A DNA stretch of 9,650 nucleotides from an uncultured Treponema sp. GTDB taxonomy: Bacteria; Spirochaetota; Spirochaetia; Treponematales; Treponemataceae. The position numbers and the translations under genes were made by a program. The stretch lies in assembly GCA_947165795.1 (NCBI GenBank), contig CAMVBP010000070.1:1-9650 (forward strand). Direction: 5' to 3'. Every line of letters begins with the position of its first letter. Positions within the stretch are counted from its first letter, which is position 1. Below, piece after piece: positions 1 through 6,892 of this stretch. Below the pieces are notes generated by a model that ran no database searches, was not told the origin of the DNA, and saw nothing but the letters and a program-made list of their open reading frames with translations.

Positions 1-1164
1 AAAGCGGGCAAAATAGCGTCCGAGCATTACAAAATCTGCACCCATTGCAAGAGCCAAAGTAACGTGATGATCATAAACAATTCCACCATCAGAACAGATT
101 GGAATATAAATACCGGTTTTTTCGTAGTAAGCGTCGCGAGCTTTTGCAACCTCAATTGTTGCAGTTGCCTGACCGCGTCCAATACCTTTCTGTTCGCGTG
201 TAATACAGATTGAACCGCCGCCAATACCTATTTTTACAAAGTCTGCACCTGCTTCTGCAAGAAAGTTGAATCCGTCTGCATCTACAACGTTTCCGGCACC
301 AATTTTTGCATCAGGCCATTTTCCGTGAATATCCTGCAATGCTCTTCTCTGCCATTCGGTAAATCCTTCAGATGAATCCAAAGTCATTACGTCAACGCCG
401 GCTTTAAGAAGAGCTGGAACACGATCCATATAATCACGTGTATTAATTCCGGCTCCAACAATGTATCTCTTCTGAGAATCAAGAAGCTCAAGAGGATGCT
501 CTTCGTGACTTGCGGCATCTTTTCTGAAAACAAAGCTCAAAAGCTTACCATTTTTATCAACTACAGGAAGCTGATTAACTTTTTTCTGCCAGATAATATC
601 GTTTGCTTCTTCAAGAGTAATTCCTTCCTGAGCCATTACAAGTGAACTCAAAGGAGTCATAAAATCTTTTACTTTTGCATCTGATTCACAATGAGAAATT
701 CTAAAATCACGGTCTGTAATAATTCCAACGAGTTTTCCGTTTTCTGTTCCATCTTCTGTTACAGCAACTGTTGAATGTCCTGTTTTTTCAATTGCGGCTA
801 CAAGCTCAGAAATTGTCTGATCCGGGCGGATATTTGTATCAGAAGAAACAAAGCCTGCTTTATAAGCCTTAACGCGGGCAACCATTGCAGCCTGATCTTC
901 TATAGTCTGTGAACCGTAAATAAATGAAATTCCGCCTTCTTTTGCAAGTGCAACTGCAAGCTTGTCATCAGAAACTGACTGCATTACAGCCGAAGTCATT
1001 GGAATGTTCATTGTAAGGGGACATTTTTCGCCTTTTTTCTTATTATACCGCACAACAGGAGTTTGCAGCGAAACGTTGGCAGGGATACAATCTGGGCCTG
1101 TATAACCAGGAACGAGCAGATATTCATCAAATGTGTGGGAAGGTTCTTCAAAAAAATATGCCAT
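1..1164 (-). CDS. guaB: IMP dehydrogenase, N-terminal 388 residues (cut by window edge)
   Basis: Catalyses the NAD-dependent oxidation of IMP to XMP, the committed step of guanine nucleotide synthesis, in the cytoplasm. The gene reads in one frame from the ATG at 1164 down to base 1, giving 388 residues; about 115 more are expected off the left edge. Visible in order: N-terminal barrel strands ([17 protein letters not shown], 57-73), a two-CBS (Bateman) insert at about 102-214 with GIITDRDF and [11 protein letters not shown], then the second half of the barrel with NAD-site D263-S-S, GAGN (289-292), the catalytic loop [12 protein letters not shown] with nucleophile Cys320, and SDGG (358-361). 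The flap Arg-Tyr pair would lie outside the window. From memory, the sequence closely resembles the Tritrichomonas foetus enzyme, including the unusual [15 protein letters not shown] loop. The start is supported by AGGAG at 1171-1175, six bases upstream, and by a strong promoter. The leader of about 50 nt also contains a small CGCC/GGCG hairpin (1184-1195). Confidence 0.96.
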   Translation of the reverse strand, partial: MAYFFEEPSHTFDEYLLVPGYTGPDCIPANVSLQTPVVRYNKKKGEKCPLTMNIPMTSAVMQSVSDDKLAVALAKEGGISFIYGSQTIEDQAAMVARVKAYKAGFVSSDTNIRPDQTISELVAAIEKTGHSTVAVTEDGTENGKLVGIITDRDFRISHCESDAKVKDFMTPLSSLVMAQEGITLEEANDIIWQKKVNQLPVVDKNGKLLSFVFRKDAASHEEHPLELLDSQKRYIVGAGINTRDYMDRVPALLKAGVDVMTLDSSEGFTEWQRRALQDIHGKWPDAKIGAGNVVDADGFNFLAEAGADFVKIGIGGGSICITREQKGIGRGQATATIEVAKARDAYYEKTGIYIPICSDGGIVYDHHVTLALAMGADFVMLGRYFARF

Positions 1165-1221
1165 AATTAACTCCTATTATGATCGCCGTTTGGCGTAAAG
1201 TAAGTATAAATATGACATCGT

Positions 1222-1250
1222 ATTATATAACGTTTAAAATTTTTTTGCAA
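1222..1250 (-). promoter_or_regulatory. Predicted sigma-70 type promoter of guaB
   Basis: On the minus strand, TTGCAA (1250-1245) is followed by a 17-bp spacer and a perfect TATAAT (1227-1222). Transcription would start near 1215, leaving a leader of about 50 nt with a good AGGAG ribosome site. The -35 hexamer matches TTGACA at four of six positions. Because TTGCAA is its own reverse complement, the same six bases also fit as the -35 of the plus-strand promoter. This is a prediction from motif and spacing only. Confidence 0.72.
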
Positions 1251-1273
1251 TATACAGCAAAAAAGATTATAAT
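1245..1273 (+). promoter_or_regulatory. Predicted sigma-70 type promoter of the SpoIIE-type phosphatase gene
   Basis: TTGCAA (1245-1250), a 17-bp spacer and a perfect TATAAT (1268-1273). Only nine bases separate the -10 hexamer from the ATG at 1283, so a normal start point 6-8 nt after the -10 gives a leader of roughly 1-3 nt. It shares its -35 hexamer exactly with the guaB promoter facing the other way, so two polymerases could not occupy both sites at once. Confidence 0.7.
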
Positions 1274-1282
1274 AGTAGCGCT

Positions 1283-3391
1283 ATGCGTTATATAAAAAAA
1301 TCATCTTTTTTAATTCTTGTATTTATATGTCTCATTTCATCTCTATCTGCAAAAGAAAAACCTTTCAGATACTATTTATCTGATTACGTAGAATATCAGG
1401 AAACGCCTGCAGAATATAGTATAGAAAATATAAAAAACCACAAAAATGATTTTAAACCTTTAGACAAGGCTCAATTTAAAAAAATTAATAACCTTATCAG
1501 AAAAGACGGCGATTATTTATGGCTTAGAATTCGCTTTTACCTTCCGAACGAATTAAAAAAACAGAATTTAGGCGTATTTATTGCCCAGTTTAATGCCTCA
1601 GATAATTTTTATATAAACGGAACTCTTTTACGCAGGTACGGTTCCTTCCAGCCGAATCAGATTTCTGCCGGCTTTGCTTCGCAGTTTTTTATGATTCCGG
1701 ATATTTTACTTAATCAGGATGGAATAAACGAAATTTTAATTCAGGTTTATCCGGGTTCAATAGTTTCGCTTTCTGATTATTTTTTTATTGGAAATCAAAC
1801 CGATGTTCTTAAGCTTGCCGATATAAAAACCTTCTTTAATTCAAGAATTCTTCTTATTTATGCCTCTGTAATGTTCATTCTTTTTATTATTTTCTTTTTC
1901 CTTTTTGTAATACTCAGAAAATATAAAGAATCCATTCAGTTTATGTCTTTTTCAATGCTTTTATTTTACAGCATTCACTTCCTGGTTCCTTTCTTTATTA
2001 CTGAAATTCCGTGGATAAAGCCGGCTTTTATTTCTTATTTTACAATAATTAAATTTTTCTTTGGAGTAGGAACCTTTACAACAATATATTTTGCAAATTC
2101 ATTCATAATTCACTATATAGGTATAAGAGATTCAAAGAAAATTGTAATAACAAGAATAATATTATTGGCAATTCCTACAATTACCGTTCTGTTTTTTACG
2201 AATATTAATACACTTGCAAGGGCAGCACCTTTCTTTACTGCATTCATTTTAACACAGTTCTTCTTTAGTCTTCCGCGCCTTTTTAAATCTTTCTTTGATA
2301 AATCTAAAAGAAAAGATTCAATAACTCTTCTGCTTGGTTTTGCTCCGGTTGATATTGGAGTTATTGTTGATATAATTATTAAACTTATATTAAAAATAGA
2401 TCATCTGCCTTATTTTACAATTTACGGATGGCTTATTACAGCAACTATTTTCCTTATTTATCTTTTAATCCGCTTTGGAAAAATGTACATAAACAATATT
2501 GAATTAAAAGAACAGTTATCATCTTTCAATACTCACCTGGAAGACGTTGTAGCAATAAGAACAAAAGAAGTTACCGAAGCAAACTTTATTCTTTCGCGTG
2601 GTCTGGAAACTGTTTCTCACGTTCAGAAAAACTTTCTTCCTCCAAAAAGCAAGACTCTTAAAGGCTGGGAAATTGCCGTAAGCTACAAGGCTTTGGACCA
2701 TGAAGTTTCAGGAGATCTTTACGATTACTATTACAATAAATCAACCTTGTACGGACTTGGACTTTTTGATGTTTCGGGACATGGAATTCCTGCAGGACTT
2801 ATGACAATTCTTGCAAAAGGAATTATTTCTCAGCATTTCCTTGCAGGAATTGCAGAACAGGAATCTACATCGGATATTTTAAAGGAAATTAATAAGTCTT
2901 ATATAAAGGAAAAGGTAAATGTAGAAAACTACATTACCGGCCTTCTTTTCCACTTCAGCGAATTCAATAAAAATGATGTCTGCAGTCTGGAAGTTGCAAA
3001 TGCCGGTCATCCCTACCCGTTTATTTACTCTAAACAGGAAGACAAAATTGTTGAATTAAAATATCAGAACAGCGATGAACAGTACGGTATTATTGGAATT
3101 GAAGACCTTGAAGTTTCGTTCCCGCCGGTTTCCTGCAGGCTTGCAGTTGATGATATTCTTGTCTGCTATACAGATGGAATTACTGAATCAATTAATCAGA
3201 AAGGCGAATATTTTGGTAAAGAACGCCTTATGAATATTGTAAAGGAAAATAAAGACTATTCTGCAGAAGAAATTAAAGATAAGGTAATGGCAAAATTTAC
3301 ATCATTCATGGAAAAAGCGCCTTTTACGGATGATATAAGCCTTATCATATTAAAGAGAACTGCATCAGAAGACTTTATAGAAGAAATTTAA
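1283..3391 (+). CDS. Membrane receptor with 7TM-type sensor and SpoIIE/PP2C serine phosphatase domain
   Basis: A 702-residue transmembrane protein that probably senses an extracytoplasmic signal and dephosphorylates a cytoplasmic protein, in this family usually an anti-anti-sigma factor or similar STAS regulator. Order: signal peptide (1-23); extracytoplasmic beta-rich domain (about 24-180, with WLRIRFYLPN and FYINGTLLRRYGSF, like 7TMR-DISM extracellular jelly-roll domains); a block of about seven to eight hydrophobic helices (about 186-400); a helical linker (about 402-450, LEDVVAIRTKEVTEAN) ending in QKNFLPP; then a SpoIIE-type phosphatase (about 455-692). Metal-binding acidic residues are all present: SGD with D478, DVSGHG with D496, NAGHPYPF (573-580), YTDGITES with D631 and TDDISLI with D683/D684, so it should be active. 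No kinase, STAS or sigma factor partner gene is in the window. No Shine-Dalgarno precedes the ATG, but no other start would keep the signal peptide. Its stop abuts the stop of the opposing gene. The ligand and target are unknown. Confidence 0.93.
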   Translation: MRYIKKSSFLILVFICLISSLSAKEKPFRYYLSDYVEYQETPAEYSIENIKNHKNDFKPLDKAQFKKINNLIRKDGDYLWLRIRFYLPNELKKQNLGVFIAQFNASDNFYINGTLLRRYGSFQPNQISAGFASQFFMIPDILLNQDGINEILIQVYPGSIVSLSDYFFIGNQTDVLKLADIKTFFNSRILLIYASVMFILFIIFFFLFVILRKYKESIQFMSFSMLLFYSIHFLVPFFITEIPWIKPAFISYFTIIKFFFGVGTFTTIYFANSFIIHYIGIRDSKKIVITRIILLAIPTITVLFFTNINTLARAAPFFTAFILTQFFFSLPRLFKSFFDKSKRKDSITLLLGFAPVDIGVIVDIIIKLILKIDHLPYFTIYGWLITATIFLIYLLIRFGKMYINNIELKEQLSSFNTHLEDVVAIRTKEVTEANFILSRGLETVSHVQKNFLPPKSKTLKGWEIAVSYKALDHEVSGDLYDYYYNKSTLYGLGLFDVSGHGIPAGLMTILAKGIISQHFLAGIAEQESTSDILKEINKSYIKEKVNVENYITGLLFHFSEFNKNDVCSLEVANAGHPYPFIYSKQEDKIVELKYQNSDEQYGIIGIEDLEVSFPPVSCRLAVDDILVCYTDGITESINQKGEYFGKERLMNIVKENKDYSAEEIKDKVMAKFTSFMEKAPFTDDISLIILKRTASEDFIEEI

Positions 3392-5353
3392 TTATTCTGA
3401 AGTATTTCCACCCACATCAACACGGTTTCTTGCTTCCATCGGAACATTTGACGGGTAATAATATGTTCTTGTAGAAACTGTCTCTTCCGGTGCAGGAGTT
3501 TCTGTACTTTCTGAAGTATTTTCTTCTCCATTTTCGGAAGAAGTTTCTGCGGCGGCCGTTGTTTCTGCAGCAGGACTTACAGCCGGTGCTGTTGCCGCAG
3601 CAGGTGTTGCAGTTGCCGGAACAGCGCTTACAGGTCTTTCCTTTTCTATTTCGAGACGTATTGTTTCCAGCTGCTTCTTATGGCGTGACTTAAGCAGTAA
3701 AGTCTTTGTCGGAGCCTTGTAAACATATCCCGAAGAATTATAAGTTTCAAAGCGAGGATCAGTTCTAAACTGCATATCGTAAATAAAGATTTTTGCGAAT
3801 TTTGGAACACCCTTAACAATTACGTAATGAGTCCATTCAAGCGGGAAGTCAATTGTAAATATTAATTCTGAATTATCAGAAGAAAGTGTATAAGTTATGT
3901 CTTTAGCACAAGTCCATGCCCACACTTTGTTTCCTAAAACAGTACCAATCTTCTTAAAGCCAGGATAATAAGGACTGTCATAAGCTATAACTGAATAAAG
4001 ATTTGCTGAAGTTCTTATATCAAAGGTTGAATCAGAAAGATATGAATTAACCATTACATATCCGGCCTTTTCCAGAACATCATTATTTGAAGCAATTCCG
4101 TAACGAAGAACAGCCATTCCAGTTTCTACAGCCTGAATTACAGAAAGGAAGGTATCGTTTTCTGAAATTGTAAGAACGCCGTTTTCGTAAATACAACAGT
4201 CGGTAATTTTTTGTATACAGTCTTCAAGAACCGGCTCAAGATGTCTTGCATAACCAGGATCAAGAGAAAGTAAATCAACATAAACTTCAAGAATTCCGGT
4301 AACCTGAGCAAGAGAAAGTGTAGAAACATCTGTTGCGGCCGCAGAATCAAGAAGCTTAATTACAGTCTGCGGTGTAGAATGTATATACATGAATGGAGCT
4401 ATATTACGGATCATAAAGATATCGAGGGATGAAGAAAGCATGCTTGAAGTAAGCTTCTTTTCATAATCTGCAACAGCGGCATCAAGAGTATCATTCATTT
4501 CTTCGAGTGTATTTAAGTAAGGCGCTGTAAAATAAGTTCTCTGCTTTCCTTTCTTAAATGACTGAGGAATTGCTTCGAGAGCCTTTGTATAGTCTCCGTT
4601 TTCTGCCATAGCGGCAACATATGCGGCAATAACCTGTTCCGAAGAACTTTCCTGAGAAGCAGGATTATAACTTGTGATAATATTATTCTTAAACTTCTGT
4701 ACGTTAGAAGCAAATACTGCAGAATCTGCGCCAGGAAGCTCAACAAGAACATCAAGAGAGAATTTCTGAGATTCCGTATACATTCCGTATCTTGCAATAG
4801 ACATGGAATGTTCAAAGGCAAGCATATTATTTTGAGTTGAAGAAGCAGTAACTTCCCATAAGCTCTTTTTACCTTCAAGCACAATCTGATTATCAGATTC
4901 CTTTTGAATTTTCACATTTGTGGAAAAATTATAAGGAAGAACAAGATGCGAGATTGAAGAAGGAAAATATGGCTGAAGTAAAAGCTGTGCATTTGAATTT
5001 TCAGAAGAAAGCGCAACATTTAATATAACGTCTTCAGAAAAATACAGAGAATACGAAAGATTGTCTGTTTTTTTATAGTTTGTTAATGTCAAAGGAATTT
5101 CTTTATTATCTTTTTTAGCTTTTACAGGATTCTGATTGTCAAAATAAATATTAATTCCGTTAAAAGACAGCCGCAGGAAATTTGTAATTGCAGGAGTCTC
5201 TGATTCTTCATTTTTTAAGAAAGTAAGCTGAAGATTACCTAATTTTTCTATTATATTTGAGTCTGTTCTAAATTGAAGAACAAAAATGCCGATTATTATA
5301 ACAACATCAACTAATAAAAGTAGCGATGCTTTTCTAAGTGCCCTGATTTTCAT
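3392..5353 (-). CDS. Membrane-anchored protein of unknown function with Ala/Pro/Thr/Glu-rich tail
   Basis: I do not recognise the family of this 653-residue protein. It has a short basic N-terminus and one hydrophobic helix (about 10-27, LLLLVDVVIIIGIFVLQF) without an obvious signal peptidase or lipobox site, so it is probably an N-terminally anchored protein facing the periplasm. Residues about 40-210 look beta-rich (RLSFNGINIYF, LSYSLYFSEDVILNVAL, FSLDVLVELP). Residues about 236-440 look mostly helical, starting with a TPR-like pair (EQVIAAYVAAMAENGDYTKALEAIP). Residues about 480-570 are beta-rich again (LIFTIDFPLEWTHYVIVKG). A low-complexity Ala/Pro/Thr/Glu/Ser tail (about 573-628) is followed by a tyrosine-containing end. 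A beta, helical, beta order occurs in some polysaccharide-acting proteins, but I see no catalytic motif and make no such claim. The start is the only ATG that keeps the anchor; no Shine-Dalgarno precedes it. It is convergent with the phosphatase gene with no bases between the stops. Confidence 0.85.
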   Translation of the reverse strand: MKIRALRKASLLLLVDVVIIIGIFVLQFRTDSNIIEKLGNLQLTFLKNEESETPAITNFLRLSFNGINIYFDNQNPVKAKKDNKEIPLTLTNYKKTDNLSYSLYFSEDVILNVALSSENSNAQLLLQPYFPSSISHLVLPYNFSTNVKIQKESDNQIVLEGKKSLWEVTASSTQNNMLAFEHSMSIARYGMYTESQKFSLDVLVELPGADSAVFASNVQKFKNNIITSYNPASQESSSEQVIAAYVAAMAENGDYTKALEAIPQSFKKGKQRTYFTAPYLNTLEEMNDTLDAAVADYEKKLTSSMLSSSLDIFMIRNIAPFMYIHSTPQTVIKLLDSAAATDVSTLSLAQVTGILEVYVDLLSLDPGYARHLEPVLEDCIQKITDCCIYENGVLTISENDTFLSVIQAVETGMAVLRYGIASNNDVLEKAGYVMVNSYLSDSTFDIRTSANLYSVIAYDSPYYPGFKKIGTVLGNKVWAWTCAKDITYTLSSDNSELIFTIDFPLEWTHYVIVKGVPKFAKIFIYDMQFRTDPRFETYNSSGYVYKAPTKTLLLKSRHKKQLETIRLEIEKERPVSAVPATATPAAATAPAVSPAAETTAAAETSSENGEENTSESTETPAPEETVSTRTYYYPSNVPMEARNRVDVGGNTSE

Positions 5354-5362
5354 TATAATGCT

Positions 5363-5391
5363 AGTTTAGTAGATGATTCGGTAAATTTCAA
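5363..5391 (-). promoter_or_regulatory. Predicted promoter of the 653-residue protein gene
   Basis: On the minus strand, TTGAAA (5391-5386) is followed by a 17-bp spacer and TAAACT (5368-5363). The -10 keeps the three most conserved positions (T, A and final T). Nine bases separate it from the ATG at 5353, the same distance as in the phosphatase gene, so the transcript would be nearly leaderless. The perfect TATAAT at 5357-5352 overlaps the start codon and is a less likely -10, since it would start transcription inside the gene. Confidence 0.5.
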
Positions 5392-5392
5392 C

Positions 5393-5407
5393 TATAGTAA
5401 TACTATA
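5393..5407. promoter_or_regulatory. Short palindrome between divergent genes, possible operator
   Basis: TATAGT-AAT-ACTATA is a perfect 6-bp inverted repeat with a 3-bp centre. It lies about 44 bp upstream of the predicted minus-strand start point and spans the only -10-like sequences (TATAGT, TACTAT) available to the lipoprotein gene, for which I find no -35 hexamer at a suitable distance. A regulator bound here could affect both genes. Such short palindromes are common in AT-rich DNA, so this is a weak call. Confidence 0.25.
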
Positions 5408-5422
5408 TAAAGGTGGGATAAA

Positions 5423-6892
5423 ATGATTACAAAGCAATTTTTTTCAAAAACTTCTAAACTGACAGCCTTCTTTTCAGTTATTTTATTAATTTTTACCATT
5501 AATTCCTGCGGAACAACAAAAGAAGTTGCAAAAGATACTGAACCTGAAATTGTAGAAAAACCGGTTGTAAAAGAAGAAAAAAAGCCGGAAGAAAAGAAAG
5601 ATAAACCAAAGGTTCAGGAAAGTCCGGATATAATTTTTGTACGTGAACTTCAGGCTTTCCTCGAAAAAAACGACATAAAGGGAGCTATTAACCATTTTGA
5701 CAGTCTTCCTTCCGAGCTTAAAGACGACACAGAATTAAAAATGCTTTTGGGCGCCCTTCTTTATTCAGACATGCAGTATGACGAAGCTATAAAAATTGCA
5801 AACGACGTTTTAGCTTCTAACAATAAAAATATGGAAGCCCTTGAACTTTTATCTATGTGTAACAGGGCAAAAGGCGACAAAAAAGCATATCAGACTTCTT
5901 TAAATCAGATTTTGGCCGCAGATCCTAATAATCCTTCTGCAAACATTCAGAAAGCACAGGATTATGCATTAACTAAAAAATATAAGCTTGCAAAAGACTG
6001 CTACGCAAAGGCATTAAAAGGAGATTCTTCCAATATAGATGCAATGCTCGGTTATGCGCAGATGTCTTATTACACAGACGATTTAAAGGCTTCTCAAAAA
6101 TATTTTGAAAAAGTTCTGGAAATAGAAGAAGACAATGCACAGGCATATGCATATCTTGGAAAACTCGCTTACGATGACGGAAATTATCTGCGCGCCTACA
6201 AATATGTAGAAACTGCTCTTGAATATGATTCAAGCAATTATGATTATCTTTTGGACAAGGGAACTTACCTCAGATATCTTGGAAAATTTGATGAAGCTCA
6301 TAAGGCATGGTCTAAAGCCGTAGAAGTAAATCCATCATATTTTCTTGCATACGCATACCTTGCCGGCAGTTATGATGACCTTGAAAAATGGGATCTTGCT
6401 CTGGAAAATTACTTAAAGGTAATCGAAACAAATCCAAATTATTTTTATGCATATGAAGAAACTGCAATTTTAGCTTACCGCGAAAAAGATTATAAAAATG
6501 CCATAAAATACTTCCAGAAAGCAGCTGAATATTCAGATAATTATTCTTACACACTTATGACTGCTGCCTGCTATTTTAAATTAAATGATTCACTTACCGC
6601 TAAGAAAATCCTTCAGGCAAAATTAAAAAAGCTTACTCCAAATACAACAGAATATGATCTTGTAAGATTCTACAATGATAATTACAGCCGAAATGCAGAA
6701 GTAACACTTAAGCAGAAAATCCAGAAAGAAACTAATAGCAATAATCGCGGCAAAATGTTATTCTACATAGGATTATACTACGAATTGAATAAGGCAGATG
6801 ATGTTGCAAAGGAATATTATGCTGATGTTACAAGCATGCAGGCTCCAATGTTCTTCGAATACAGAATTGCCGAATGGGGACTACAGCAATGA
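5423..6892 (+). CDS. TPR-repeat lipoprotein
   Basis: A 489-residue lipoprotein, probably tethered to a membrane facing the periplasm or cell surface, acting as a protein-protein interaction scaffold. The signal sequence (1-28) ends in a loose spirochete-type lipobox, INSC, with Cys29 as the lipidated residue. A highly charged Lys/Glu/Pro linker follows (about 32-68). The rest is tetratricopeptide repeats: clear units at about 205-238, 239-272, 273-306, 307-340 and 341-374, in regular 34-residue steps with the usual small, aromatic and Pro-Asn pattern (for example AWSKAVEVNPSYFLAYAYLA). More degenerate units lie at about 105-138, 172-204 and 443-476. The start is supported by AAGGTGGG at 5410-5417, five bases upstream. 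The stop overlaps the start of the TraB-family gene, so the two are probably translated together. No catalytic motif is seen and the binding partner is unknown. Confidence 0.93.
   Translation: MITKQFFSKTSKLTAFFSVILLIFTINSCGTTKEVAKDTEPEIVEKPVVKEEKKPEEKKDKPKVQESPDIIFVRELQAFLEKNDIKGAINHFDSLPSELKDDTELKMLLGALLYSDMQYDEAIKIANDVLASNNKNMEALELLSMCNRAKGDKKAYQTSLNQILAADPNNPSANIQKAQDYALTKKYKLAKDCYAKALKGDSSNIDAMLGYAQMSYYTDDLKASQKYFEKVLEIEEDNAQAYAYLGKLAYDDGNYLRAYKYVETALEYDSSNYDYLLDKGTYLRYLGKFDEAHKAWSKAVEVNPSYFLAYAYLAGSYDDLEKWDLALENYLKVIETNPNYFYAYEETAILAYREKDYKNAIKYFQKAAEYSDNYSYTLMTAACYFKLNDSLTAKKILQAKLKKLTPNTTEYDLVRFYNDNYSRNAEVTLKQKIQKETNSNNRGKMLFYIGLYYELNKADDVAKEYYADVTSMQAPMFFEYRIAEWGLQQ

Noticed and set aside
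27..224. Open frame of 65 codons on the minus strand inside guaB
   Set aside because: It is an out-of-frame shadow of guaB, whose frame is well supported by catalytic motifs throughout.
3330..3348. ATGATA/TATCAT hairpin near the end of the phosphatase gene as a terminator
   Set aside because: Only six AT-rich pairs, inside the conserved DDISLI coding motif, and no following T-tract.
3490..3693. Open frame on the plus strand opposite the tail of the 653-residue gene
   Set aside because: It is the complement of a low-complexity Ala/Pro-rich coding stretch; there is no ribosome site and the Leu/Gln/Phe-rich product has no domain pattern.
4513..4884. 123-codon open frame on the minus strand within the 653-residue gene
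   Set aside because: A frame-shifted shadow of the larger gene, Leu-rich as expected for such shadows, without its own start signals.
5352..5357. Perfect TATAAT on the minus strand as -10 of the 653-residue gene
   Set aside because: It overlaps the start codon, so transcription would begin inside the gene and lose the only start that keeps the membrane anchor; no -35 at a good distance.
6874..6888. Upstream in-frame ATG as the start of the TraB-family gene
   Set aside because: It would add only five residues, and GGGGA at 6876-6880 serves better as the ribosome site for the ATG at 6889, which forms the usual ATGA coupling.
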